Shown here: positions 1-9,590 of the stretch, piece after piece
How the letters are laid out: each line of letters starts with the position of its first letter
Numbering within the stretch: position 1 is the first letter of the stretch
NCBI GenBank assembly: GCA_019448385.1
Contig: JAGTXO010000017.1
Location: 310,001 to 374,000 of the forward strand
DNA from: Diacronema lutheri
Taxonomy: Eukaryota; Haptophyta; Pavlovophyceae; Pavlovales; Pavlovaceae
Reading direction: 5' to 3'
Length of the DNA stretch: 64,000 nt
The notes under the pieces: generated by a model
Seen by the model: the letters and a program-made list of their open reading frames with translations, nothing else
What the model was told of the DNA's origin: nothing
The model's database searches: none
Translations under genes and position numbers: made by a program

Positions 1-635
1 ACGCCGCTCGCGTTGCGCGTTCTCCCGACGCATCCGCGCCCGCCTCCGGTCCGGCTGCCGGTCCGGCGCCGGCCGCGCGCAGGCGTTTCGTTCAACGACC
101 GCGCGCAGTTTGGCGTGTACGTGTCGACCGCGCTCGCCATTCACAACATCCCTGAGGGTCTCGCCGTCGCGCTCGTGCTCGTGCCGCAGGGCACGCCCGT
201 CGTCAAGGCGGCGCTGTGGGCCGTCATCTCTTCTCTGCCGCAACCACTTATGGCGCTCCCCGCGTTCCTCTTTGTGCGGCAGTTTGGCGGCGTGCTGCCC
301 GTCGGCCTCGGCTTCGCAGCCGCCGCCATGGCGCACGTCGCGTGCTTCGAGCTGCTGCCGGTGCGTGGCATGGCGTGCGCGAATGCCGCGGCTTGCGAGC
401 CGCACGGGCCGTGCGCGACCCGGAGCGCGCGTACGGTCCCGGACGGGAGCGATAGTTTTGGCTTAGCGCGCGTGCGTCCGCCCCGCGCTCGCGCGTCGTC
501 TCCCCCGTCGTGCAGGAGTCGCGCGAGGAGATGGCCAAGGCGAAGGGCTCGGACGTCGAGCTGCTTGGCGTGCTGGGCGGCGCATTTGCCGCGATGCTTG
601 CCGTGCAGATGGCGCTGCACGAGGCGAGCGAATAA
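1..635 (+). CDS. ZIP-family metal transporter, C-terminal part (5' end outside window)
   Basis: Predicted zinc/iron-type cation transporter moving divalent metal into the cytosol. The visible exons appear to be about 83-360 and 516-635, joined by a phase-0 intron (361-515, GTGCGT...CAG). The first has a membrane helix with the ZIP signature HNIPEG, then a helix with [10 protein letters not shown], where ZupT/GufA-like relatives usually have a Glu in place of the Gln. Glycine/alanine-rich helices follow, and the last exon ends in [18 protein letters not shown] before the stop at 633-635. The boundary at 83 is inferred from a GCGCAG acceptor; the N-terminal helices lie upstream of the window. 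The gene converges on the ribosomal gene next door, with about 100 bases between the stop codons. Confidence 0.75.
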
Positions 636-734
636 GTGTCGCCTGGACAGTTTGTTTGCTGCTGCATGACTGGCGTCCTGACACGCCTACGGCCGACCGA
701 GCAATGCAACGTCCTGCCCATGCGAGAAACTTTC

Positions 735-2165
735 TTAAATGATGCCAATCTTGTTGGCGACATCGAGCGCGTCGTAGTCCGAGGTCAAGCGCACGTACGC
801 CTTCTTGCTCCCGTCTGGCCGGATCAGCGTGTTGATCTTGTCCGCCTGAGGGTAAGGAGGGGGTAAGGATGAGGGGGGGGTAGGGGGAGGAAAGGAATGA
901 GCCGCGCTGAGCCACCAGAGAGTAGCACCAGAGTGCCTCGCTGAGGCAAGGCAGGCCCTCCCCCGCCCCAATGCGCGCGTCTGGCGCGCGGCCCGGTGCT
1001 TGTACCGGCCTGGATTGGGCTGGCCTGAAAGCGGGGCAGCGGGGCATCTGCGCGACGCCAAAATGCCGCCCCGCGCGCGTGCGCACGCCTGCACCCCAGC
1101 GCCAAACGGCGGCCGGCGGTTCCGTGCGCAATCTGGCCAGCTGCAGAAGGCCCGCCCTTGCCTGCGCGCCCGGCGCTGCGCGCGCGGGCTGCGGAGGGCG
1201 TGACGGCACCCGCGTACCTGGATCTCGTAGAGCTTGCGCACGGCCGCCTTGATCTGCGACTTGTTCGCGCGCGTCTCGACGATGAAGACGAGCGTGTTGT
1301 TGTCCTCGATCTTCTTCATCGCAGACTCGGTCGTAAGCGGGAACCTGCGCGGTGGCGCGACGCGGCGAATGGCGGCCGCGGCAGAGCGAAGGAGCGACGC
1401 GTCACGCGGCAGCAGAGGCGCGCAGCGCAAGCGCTCGACCGTGCGCCGGCGTGCGTGGGCGCGCGCCGGCGCAGCGCCATGCTGCGGCACGCTCGGCACG
1501 AGCACGCCTGGCGCGCATTTCCGTGCGCAGTCGCCAAGGGCCAAAGGCGGGCGAGGAGCCGCGCAGCACGTGCACCGCCATGGCACACATGGCCAGTCGG
1601 CACGGACGCCGCGCCACACGCCGTGGCACGCTATGGGCGCCGCGCGCACTTGATGACAGCAAAGTGGTCGAGCTTGTTGAGGCGCGGCGCGGACCTGCGC
1701 GCATACAAGGGATCGCGCTTGTACGTGCGCGTCTTCGGCCGGAAGAAGTGCACCTTGGTGCGGATCTTGATCGCACTCTTGCCGGCCGTCCCCTTCTTGT
1801 TGGCGAGCGCCGCCTTCTTTGCCTTGGCAGTCACGTCCGCCTACGCGCGCACAGGCGAGCGCGAGCGGACATGCGGCACGTGCAAAGCGGGCGCGTTACC
1901 ATGTGCTCGACGTATGGGCGTGCCGAGAGCGAGCGCGGCGAGCGGGGAACCGCAGCCCCGCGCGTCGACGCAAGCACACGGTGCGCGCGCCACACTCGCG
2001 CCAAACGGCAAGCGGTGGCGTCGGCGCTCCGCTGGCCGGGAAAACCGCACGGCTCGGAGCGCAAAGCCTCGCGCCACATGCCCTGCGGCCCCATCCTGGC
2101 GCCCCGGCGCCCACCTTCTTGTCCTTGGCGCCCTTCGTGACCTTCGCCGCGGGTTTGGGGGCCAT
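735..2165 (-). CDS. RPL23A: Ribosomal protein uL23 (L23a), cytosolic 60S subunit
   Basis: Large-subunit ribosomal protein at the peptide exit tunnel. Four exons on the minus strand: 2165-2115, 1840-1650, 1344-1218 and 845-735, giving 159 residues. Exon 1 is a short basic tail ([17 protein letters not shown]). Exon 2 holds [13 protein letters not shown] and the [15 protein letters not shown] segment. Exon 3 reads [20 protein letters not shown] and exon 4 ends [15 protein letters not shown]...[14 protein letters not shown], nearly identical to animal and plant L23a. All introns are GT-AG; the frame closes exactly over the joins. The ATG at 2165 lies about 25 bases from a TATA-like motif. The gene is divergent from the TIR cluster downstream on the map. 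Confidence 0.95.
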
Positions 2166-2189
2166 GGTTGAGAGTCTGCACGTGGCCCG

Positions 2190-2200
2190 CTATATACTCC
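2190..2200 (-). promoter_or_regulatory. TATA-like box upstream of uL23
   Basis: On the minus strand the sequence reads GAGTATATAGC about 25-35 bases before the uL23 start codon. This is a good TATA match in otherwise extremely GC-rich DNA. It implies a very short 5' leader. Function is inferred from position only. Confidence 0.45.
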
Positions 2201-2420
2201 GGAAAGGCGCCCGGACTGGAACGATGGAGGCCGCTATATTTTCATTTTTTCACCATTAATTTTTTTTGAGGTGAACGCCCGCGGCTTGCCTCCACGAACC
2301 ACGACCCGCCGCCAAGCGCGCACGCGACTGCGCAGCGGCTGTCGGCAAGCAGCGCGCCGTGGTTTTGCGCACGCTGTCGCGTAGCTCGCATCGTTGACGT
2401 TTGGCGTGGATTGGGCCGCG

Positions 2421-2570
2421 TGCGACGGCTGGCAAATGGCAGAGCGCCTGTCGTTGGTCGACATTGGCATTGGCGGCCTCGCGACGTTTGACGCGGTCGC
2501 GCGCGCCGTGCTGCGCGCGCGGTAGGACGCGTCGGCGCAACAGCTCAAGCATCAACTGCGGGGGGCCGTG
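2421..2570 (+). pseudogene. Relic of a membrane-TIR gene (C-terminal fragment)
   Basis: This stretch translates to CDGWQMAERLSLVDIGIGGL followed by ATFDAVARAVLRAR and a stop. It matches the C-terminal end of the two TIR-like genes that follow (CDGWRTAERLL..., VIDIGFGGLATFDAVARAVL). No TIR core or membrane part precedes it, and a TAG replaces the residues that in the intact paralogues continue RLDASVQEL. It is a third, truncated member of the tandem family, left between uL23 and the first intact copy. Confidence 0.7.
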
Positions 2571-2760
2571 GGCCGAGGGGACAGCGAGGGTGGACAACGT
2601 TGATGCTTGGGCTGTGTGGAGGAATGGCGCAACAGCTCAAGCATCAACCTTACTACCCCCCCACCCCGCAGCTGGTGGAGGCTACTCGGTCCGCGGCCCC
2701 CCGCAGTTGTCCCCTCCACCAGCTGGTGGCCCCAGCGAGGGTAGTAACGTGGTTGACGAG
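2534..2760. repeat. Nested inverted and direct repeats (foldback cluster)
   Basis: The motif GGCGCAACAGCTCAAGCATC occurs at 2534-2553 and again at 2626-2645, and its core also occurs inverted near 2597-2610 (GTTGATGCTTG). A second hairpin pairs CATCAACCTTACTACCC (about 2642) with GGGTAGTAACGTGGTTGA (about 2740), and CAGCTGGTGGAG with CTCCACCAGCTG inside it. A further inverted pair involves CAACTGCGGGGGGCCG and CCGCGGCCCCCCGCAGTTG. The cluster starts within the tail of the TIR relic, so part of it derives from that gene's KHQLR-coding DNA. Confidence 0.6.
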
Positions 2761-2791
2761 GGGGGCTCCCGTCTTTCCACTTTCCAAACGC

Positions 2792-4768
2792 ATGACGCGA
2801 ATTCTGCCCGAGGGCCTCCCGCAAGACGCGCGGATGCGCCGCGTCGAGCGGCGCGCCGACGCCGCCGCCGAGCGTGTGGTGCGCGGCAGCGGCTTGAGGC
2901 CGAGTACAGTTGCCGAAATGCTCGACTTTCTACTCAGCGCGCGCGCGCAGGGGCGCGCGCTGCAGCTCCGCACGCAACTGCCGCCGCTCGCGCTCGCGCT
3001 CGCGTGCTTCTCGGTGAGCGTCGGCGTTGTCGTCACGCTCGCGCGGTCGCCGGCCGTCGAGACGGTGGCAGTCGTACTATTCTCCGCGGCTGTGTGGGCG
3101 CTGCTCTTTTCGCCGCAGCCGTCGCGACGCGCGGAGGTGGTCGCGTGCACGGCATTGATCGCGTGCACGGCGGCATGTGGTTGCGCGCTGGCGCTGCCCA
3201 GGCTGTACTTCGGCATCCGCCGGCTGGTTGAGCCGTGCGAAGAGGTTGGCGCATGCTGCGGCCTCGCCGAGATCGCACGCCAGACCCGCTTATTGGCGGG
3301 GGACGCGCCGTGCTGGTTCCTCGAGTGGCACCTCGAATGGTGTCACGTGTATCGCGCGGCGTGCGTGCTCGGGCTCGCCGTGTACGCGAGCGCCGCGCTC
3401 GCGCGCTTCCTGCTCGCGACGCATGCCTCAACCGCCCGCGTCCCGCGCGCGCTGCTCGACACGGTCTGGACGACGCTGGGCGTGACGACGTGCTTCCTCG
3501 CGGCGGGTGAACTCGGCTCGGCGCTCGCGATGCCTGCGGCCGAGGTTCTGCCCGCCAACTGGCTCGCATTCGCACTGGCGTGTGTCCGAGGCCTCGCTTT
3601 TGCAGGGATAGCGGCCTTTTCATTGGCGCGAGACGTCCGCGAAGTCGTGCACGGCTGGCTCGCGAGCCGAGGCGAGGACGCGAGCACTGCGGTCGGCATC
3701 GCGAGGCTCCTTGGCTCGCGCCCGATTGATGACATGCAGGCCAGGGCTCTGTCGACGCTGCGCTCGCTGCGCATGGACTTGCTGCGCGAGAGCGACCTCG
3801 CGTCTGTCATTGCCGACCCCGCCCTGCTCGCGCTTTCCCAGCCGGCAAAGTTTGGCGAGATTGACGGTGAGGAGCGTGCGGCGCGCAGCAGTGCGGCGTG
3901 TCCCGCTCGGCCGCCACTGCTGCGTATCGCGCGAGCGCGCGCGCGTCGTGCGCACGCGCCTCTCCCAGCTTCGGTGCGTCTGGGCTTTCGTTCCGCCTCA
4001 CCGCGGCTTGCCCCTGCCACCGCATTGCGGACCCTCCGCGCAGCGTTCATCTCGCACAGCTGGCGGTCCGACGGGGCGGCCAAGTGGGCGCTGCTGCAGT
4101 CGTACCGCGAGGCGTTTAAGCGCGGCTCGGGCGGGCGCGAGCCGACCATCTGGTTCGACAAGGCGTGCCTCTTGCCGGACGACCTCGACACGCAGCTCGC
4201 GCTGCTGCCCGTGTTCGTTGCGAGCTGCAAGTCGTTCGTCGTCCTGCTCATGCCGTGCTACCTCGAGCGGCTGTGGTGCGTCGTCGAGCTCTTCGTGTGG
4301 ATGCACGTGGGCGACACGCGCGCGACGGTGCTCCTGTGCGCCGGCTGGCCGCGCGCCACCACTGACGTTGACGTGCCGCCCTCTCCAGACGGCAACGCCC
4401 AGCACACGGATGCGACCGTGCGGCGGCTTGACGCGGAGCAGCGCGCCATCGCGCGCGCGGCCGCGAGGCTCGAGGCGTTCCGCGTGGAGCAGGCCGAGTG
4501 CGACGACTGGCGCACGGCCGAGCGGCTCCTCTCTGTGATCGACATTGGCTTTGGCGGCCTCGCGACGTTTGATACGGTCGCGCGCGCCCTGCTGCGCGAG
4601 CGGCTGGACGCGTCGGTGCAGGAGCTCAAACATCAGCTGCGCCGCGCGCGCCGCTCGCGCCGCTCGTCCGAAGGGCTGACGGGAACGTTCAGCTGGAGCG
4701 GAAGAATGCCGACACTCACGCCGCGATCGCCACCTGCGCCGCCGCCCTTCGCGACACTTTCTTCCTAG
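2792..4768 (+). CDS. Six-helix membrane protein with C-terminal TIR-like domain, copy 1
   Basis: Two exons, 2792-3866 and 4044-4768; the 177-base GT-AG intron has no in-frame stop, so the DNA also reads straight through. The N-terminal half has about six hydrophobic helices (for example LPPLALALACF, AACVLGLAVYASAALARFLL). The C-terminal half starts AFISHSWRSDGAAKWALL and contains IWFDKACL, LPVFVASCKSFVVLLMPCYL and RLWCVVELFVW, the layout of a TIR fold; the Glu in WCVVEL corresponds to the catalytic position of NAD-cleaving TIR enzymes. Such membrane-TIR proteins are common in haptophytes and other algae; their role is not established. The splice site is supported by the third paralogue, where GDIDAFISH is contiguous. 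The start is the ATG conserved with copy 2 (MTRILPEGLPQ). Confidence 0.75.
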   Translation: MTRILPEGLPQDARMRRVERRADAAAERVVRGSGLRPSTVAEMLDFLLSARAQGRALQLRTQLPPLALALACFSVSVGVVVTLARSPAVETVAVVLFSAAVWALLFSPQPSRRAEVVACTALIACTAACGCALALPRLYFGIRRLVEPCEEVGACCGLAEIARQTRLLAGDAPCWFLEWHLEWCHVYRAACVLGLAVYASAALARFLLATHASTARVPRALLDTVWTTLGVTTCFLAAGELGSALAMPAAEVLPANWLAFALACVRGLAFAGIAAFSLARDVREVVHGWLASRGEDASTAVGIARLLGSRPIDDMQARALSTLRSLRMDLLRESDLASVIADPALLALSQPAKFGEIDGEERAARSSAACPARPPLLRIARARARRAHAPLPASVRLGFRSASPRLAPATALRTLRAAFISHSWRSDGAAKWALLQSYREAFKRGSGGREPTIWFDKACLLPDDLDTQLALLPVFVASCKSFVVLLMPCYLERLWCVVELFVWMHVGDTRATVLLCAGWPRATTDVDVPPSPDGNAQHTDATVRRLDAEQRAIARAAARLEAFRVEQAECDDWRTAERLLSVIDIGFGGLATFDTVARALLRERLDASVQELKHQLRRARRSRRSSEGLTGTFSWSGRMPTLTPRSPPAPPPFATLSS

Positions 4769-4927
4769 CACCTTTCTATTCCCCCTTCCCTATGAGGAAC
4801 CCTCCGATTTTGGAGGAAACGGACTTGCCCGTCGTCCTAGACGCATGTTCGAAAATGAATGCCACACGTGCCGGACCCCACGCAGCTGTTCTTAAACCAA
4901 TACACTCTAGTCTTATTTTAGTCTGCC

Positions 4928-6907
4928 ATGACGCAAATTTTGCCCGAGGGCCTCCCGCAGGGCGCGCGGACGCGTCGCGCGGAGCGGCGTGCCGACGCCG
5001 CCTCGGCGCGCGTGGCGCGCGCTAGCGACCAGCGACCGATCACCGTCAACGACATGCGCGGCTTTTTGCTCAGCGCGCGCGCGCAAGGGCGCGCGCTGCA
5101 GCTCCGCACGCAGCTGCCGCCGCTCGCGCTCGCGCTCGCGTGCTTCTCGGCGAGCATTGGCATCGCCTCCACGCCCGCGCAGTCGCCGGCGGCCGAGACG
5201 GCGGCCATTGTGCTTTTCATTGCGGCTGTGTGGGCGCTGCTCTTCTCGCCGCAGCCATCGCGGCGCGCGGAGGTGGTCGCGTGCACCGTGTCGATCGCGT
5301 GCGCGGCAGCGTGCGCCTGCGCGATGACCGTGCGCAGGCTGCACCTTACGATTGGCCTGGTGATTAAGCCGTGCGGACGGGTCGGTGCATGCTGCGGCCT
5401 CGGCGAAGTTGCGCGCCAGGCCCAAATGCTGGCGGGCGACGCGCCGTGCTGGTTCCTTGCATGGCACCTTGAGTGGCGATACGCTTTTCGCGCGGCGTGC
5501 GTGCTCGGGCTCGCCGTGTACGCGAGCGCCACGCTCACGCGCTTCCTGCTCGCGACGCATGCCTCAACCGCCCGCGTCCCGCGCGCGCTGCTCGACACGG
5601 TCTGGACGACGCTGGGCGTGACGACGTGCTTCCTCGCGGCGGGTGAACTCGGCTCGGCGCTCGCGATGCTTGCGGCCGGGGTCCTGCCCGCAAATGAGCT
5701 CGCATTCGCGCTGGCGTGCGTACGCAGCCTTGCATTTGCCGGAATGACGATCTTTACATGGGTGCGAGATATCCGCGAAGTCGTGCACGGCTGGCTCGCG
5801 AGCCGAGGCGAGGACGCGAGCACTGCGGTCGGCATCGCGACGCTCCTTGGCTCGCGCCCGATTGATGACATGCATGCCAGGGCTCTGTCGACGCTGCGCT
5901 CGCTGCGCATTGACCTGCTGCGCCAGAGCGACCTTGCGTCCAACGCGGCCGATCCCGCCCTGCGCGCGCTTTCCCAGCCGGCAAAGTTTGGCGAGATTGA
6001 CGGTGAGGAGCGCGTGGCGCGGCGCAGTGCGGCGTGGCCCGCTCGGCCGCCACTGCTGCGTATCGCGCGAGCGCGCGCGCGTCGTGCGCACGTGCCTCTC
6101 CCAGCGTCGGTGCGCCTGGGCTTTCGTTCCGCCTCACCGCGGCTTGCCCCTGCCACCGCATTGCGGACCCTCCGCGCAGCGTTCATCTCGCACAGCTGGC
6201 GGTCCGACGGGGCGGCCAAGTGGGCGCTGCTGCAGTCGTACCGCGAGGCGTTTAAGCGCGGCTCGGGCGGGCGCGAGCCAATCATCTGGCTTGACAAGGC
6301 ATGCCTTTCTCCGGACGACCTTGACACGCAGCTCGCGCTGCTGCCCGTGTTCGTGGCGAGCTGCAAGTCGTTCATCGTCCTGCTCATGCCGTGCTACCTC
6401 GAGCGGCTGTGGTGCGTCGTCGAGCTCTTTGTGTGGATGCACGTGGGCGACACGCGCGCAACGGTGCTCCTGTGCGCCGGCTGGCCGCGCGCCACCACTG
6501 ACGTTGACGTGCCGCCCTCTCCAGATGGCAACGCCCAGCACACGGATGCGACCGTGCGGCGGCTTGACGCGGAGCAGCGCGCCATCGCGCGCGCGGCCGC
6601 GGGGCTCGAGGCATTCTGCGTGGAGCAGGCCGAGTGCGACGGCTGGCGCACGGCCGAGCGGCTCCTCTCTGTGATCGACATTGGCTTTGGCGGCCTCGCG
6701 ACGTTCGACGCGGTCGCGCGCGCCGTGCTGCGCGAGCGGCTGGACGCGTCGGTGCAGGAGCTCGAAGTCGAGCTGCGCCGCGCGCTTCGCGCTTCCGAAT
6801 TCCCGATTGCGACGTTCAGCTGGAGTGGCCGCCTGCCCGCACTCCCGTCGCGCTCGCCACCTGCGCTGCGGCGCTGCGCGCCCTCCCCCGCCGAGGTTTC
6901 GTCATAA
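4928..6907 (+). CDS. Six-helix membrane protein with C-terminal TIR-like domain, copy 2
   Basis: Tandem paralogue of the previous gene, starting MTQILPEGLPQGAR. Exons are 4928-6002 and 6180-6907 with an intron of the same length (177 bases) at the same codon. The TIR region is almost identical (AFISHSWRSDGAAKWALL; IIWLDKACLSPDDL; RLWCVVELFVW). The membrane half is more diverged, yet a block around RFLLATHASTARVPRALLD is identical at DNA level to copy 1, which suggests gene conversion. The last residues after the coiled segment LDASVQELEVELRRAL differ from copy 1. A possible NADase or scaffold role is inference from the TIR family only. Confidence 0.75.
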   Translation: MTQILPEGLPQGARTRRAERRADAASARVARASDQRPITVNDMRGFLLSARAQGRALQLRTQLPPLALALACFSASIGIASTPAQSPAAETAAIVLFIAAVWALLFSPQPSRRAEVVACTVSIACAAACACAMTVRRLHLTIGLVIKPCGRVGACCGLGEVARQAQMLAGDAPCWFLAWHLEWRYAFRAACVLGLAVYASATLTRFLLATHASTARVPRALLDTVWTTLGVTTCFLAAGELGSALAMLAAGVLPANELAFALACVRSLAFAGMTIFTWVRDIREVVHGWLASRGEDASTAVGIATLLGSRPIDDMHARALSTLRSLRIDLLRQSDLASNAADPALRALSQPAKFGEIDGEERVARRSAAWPARPPLLRIARARARRAHVPLPASVRLGFRSASPRLAPATALRTLRAAFISHSWRSDGAAKWALLQSYREAFKRGSGGREPIIWLDKACLSPDDLDTQLALLPVFVASCKSFIVLLMPCYLERLWCVVELFVWMHVGDTRATVLLCAGWPRATTDVDVPPSPDGNAQHTDATVRRLDAEQRAIARAAAGLEAFCVEQAECDGWRTAERLLSVIDIGFGGLATFDAVARAVLRERLDASVQELEVELRRALRASEFPIATFSWSGRLPALPSRSPPALRRCAPSPAEVSS

Positions 6908-7173
6908 GTACTCGCCCAGACTCTGAAAATCCGTCATCAAGTCTCTGACAATAAATACGGATATCGTAACCCCCTGGGGCTGGATTTGGTGCGCCGAGAA
7001 ACTGCCGGGTGCCGAGGCAGCTCGCACCAGCGCCCCGTCGCCTCAGCCGTAGCGAGGGCGGCGAGCGCACCGTGCCGACAACGAGCGGCGTCTCTTGTGC
7101 GCCGGCCGCCGAGGCCGACGAGCCGCACGCGCTCGCCGGGCCGGCAAGTCCCGCGTCGCTCGGCACGCGCACG

Positions 7174-9554
7174 ATGCCGCTCGGCGCGATGACGCGCAAC
7201 CGCTCGGCGCCGGGCACGGTGGGCCACGAGCTGTGGCAGGCACACGGGCACGACTCGAGCAAGGACGGCCGTAGTTTTGTTCCGACCAAGGACACGGCGA
7301 CCGCCGTCGCCACCGGGGCGAGCGTGTTCGGCGCCGATGGCGGCGTGGGCGGCGCCGTGCCGCCGCCGCTCGCCAAGCCGTTCTCGACCGGCCTTTCAAT
7401 GATGACGTCGGCCTTTTCGTCGCGCCCGTCGCCCGGCGTGAGCAAGCTGCGGCAGCCGAGCATTGATGGCCGCCGCCTGCGCTCCATGACACACGAGCTC
7501 GACCACACGGGCGTCGCGGGCTCGACTGGTGCGCGCACCGGCGACGAGCCTCACTCGTCCATCCCGCTGCCGCGTGAGTACGTGGACGACCTGGGGCGGA
7601 CGCCCGACGCACTCGAGTTCTTCTCGCGGATCTGCCATCTCGCCGCGCGCGGTGACCTGCCCACGCTGCAGCGCAAGGTCGCGGAGCTGCCGCCAGGCAA
7701 GCTGCAGCAGGCGGGTTCGCTCGACAACCGCACGCCCCTTCACTTTGCCGCCGCAGCGGGTCACGTAAGCCCGCCGGCTGCTTACCATCCGCGCTGCACT
7801 CGCGCGACGTGCCCTTGCGCGCCAAGCAATGGCGGCGACGCGTCAAACCACACACGCTCCCCGCGCACCCCGCCTGCACGTGTGTACCCCCCCCCCCCCC
7901 CCCCCCCCCCTTTTTCTTTTTTGGCGCGCCGTCCGCGCTTTTCGCAGGTTGAGGTGTGCGAGTGGCTGCTGCAGCAGGGTGTCTCGGTCAACCCCGTCGA
8001 CGGTTTCGGCCTCACGCCGCTTGCTGAGGCCGTGCGCTGGTCGCACCGTGAGCTTGCGCGCATACTGGTTGCGCATGGCGGCCGCCTTTTCATCAATGGC
8101 GAGCTTGTCACGTACCACAACTTTGACGCGCAGGTACGAGTTTCGCTTGTCCCTTTCCCCATCCTTTCCAAATTGTTCCCTGCTGCCTGCCTGCGTGCCC
8201 CGGCGCAAGGGAAGCCTGCTCGTGTGCCCGTCTCGCGCCACGCTGTCCGCAACGCCACGCCCAAGCCTTCCGTCCCGCCGCTCCCGCCGCTCCCGGGCTC
8301 TGCAATCACTACGGCTCGCCGCGTGCGGGCGCCATAAGAGCCTTCCGTCACCCGGGCTCGCCGCGTGCGCCTATATATGCAAAACCCGTGACCTCCCCCC
8401 TCCCCCCCCCCCCCCCCCCCCCCACCCCTTTTCAACCCATGAACCCCGCCCCGTCCCCTCTTTGGCGCGCCATGCACGCAGGTGCCCCTATTGAATGCGT
8501 CGATGACTGACGAGGACTGGGAAGTGAAGGGCACTGAGCTACGCACCGAGGGCATGATCGGGCAGGGTACGCACCACCGCAGCGAACCGGAGGCTGCCGC
8601 GCACCCCCGTGGCGCGGCAGCCGCGCCGCCGCGCCGTTACGCCGTTACGCCGTTACGCCGCAGCGCGAACGCGTTGCCGCGCTCTCGGGCGGCGCGCTGC
8701 ACGCGTGCGGCGCCTGCCTGCTGCCGGCACATGGCGGGATGGCGCTGCGCAGGCCACGCCGGGATTTGTCGCAGCGACCCGCCCCCCCCCCCCCTCAAAC
8801 CACCCACTCCCGACCCACCCACTTCTTAGCCCTTAGCCCACGGGCGCATTCGTCCAACCGAGCGCAAGCTGACCCCGCCGCTGCCCGACCCGCCGCCGCG
8901 TCGCCGCGCGTCTGCAGGCTCGTTTGGCCTTATTTATAAGGCGACGTGGCGCGGCACGCCCGTCGCGATCAAGCAGATCCAGATCCAGAAGGGGGCGGCG
9001 GCGCCCGCGCGCCCACCGCCCGCGCCGCCCGCCCGCCCCTCCTCCTCGGCTGTCGGCCCCGTGGGCACGTCCGCACCGCGCAACTACGGGCCCACGTACG
9101 CCGTGAGCGCGAGCCAGCGCGACGGCGCCGCGAGCGGCGGGCTCAGCGGCGTGCTCGCGGACGTGGGTGCGGTGATCGGCGGAGCGTTCAACGCGCTCTC
9201 TGCCAACTCGCCCGTCGGCGCCACCGCGCGGCGTCCGTCCTCGTCCGCGGCCGGCGGGCGCGGCGGCTCGACGCGGAACAATGGCGGCGAGCTCAACAGC
9301 CCGACCCTCGAGGCCATCGTGGCCGAGTTGCGCGAGGAGCTCTACTTAATGAGTCATTTGCACCACCCGCACATCCTCCAGTTCCTGGGCGGTGCGCGCG
9401 CCGCGCCGCGCGCGTCACGCGCCGCGCGCGCCACGCCTGCCGCTGCCGCCTTCCCCCAACCCCCTCCTTCCTGGACATCGCTCCTGCGCGCGCTTTCCCG
9501 ACGAATGCTTTCCCGAGTTCACGCGCCTTCGTCGCCTGCAGTTGCTGCCCGCCC

Positions 9555-9590
<36 letters not shown>

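Noticed and set aside
8930-8945. TATA-like TTATTTATAAGG as a promoter
   Set aside because: It lies inside the kinase coding exon (GLIYKAT) and is explained by the codons.
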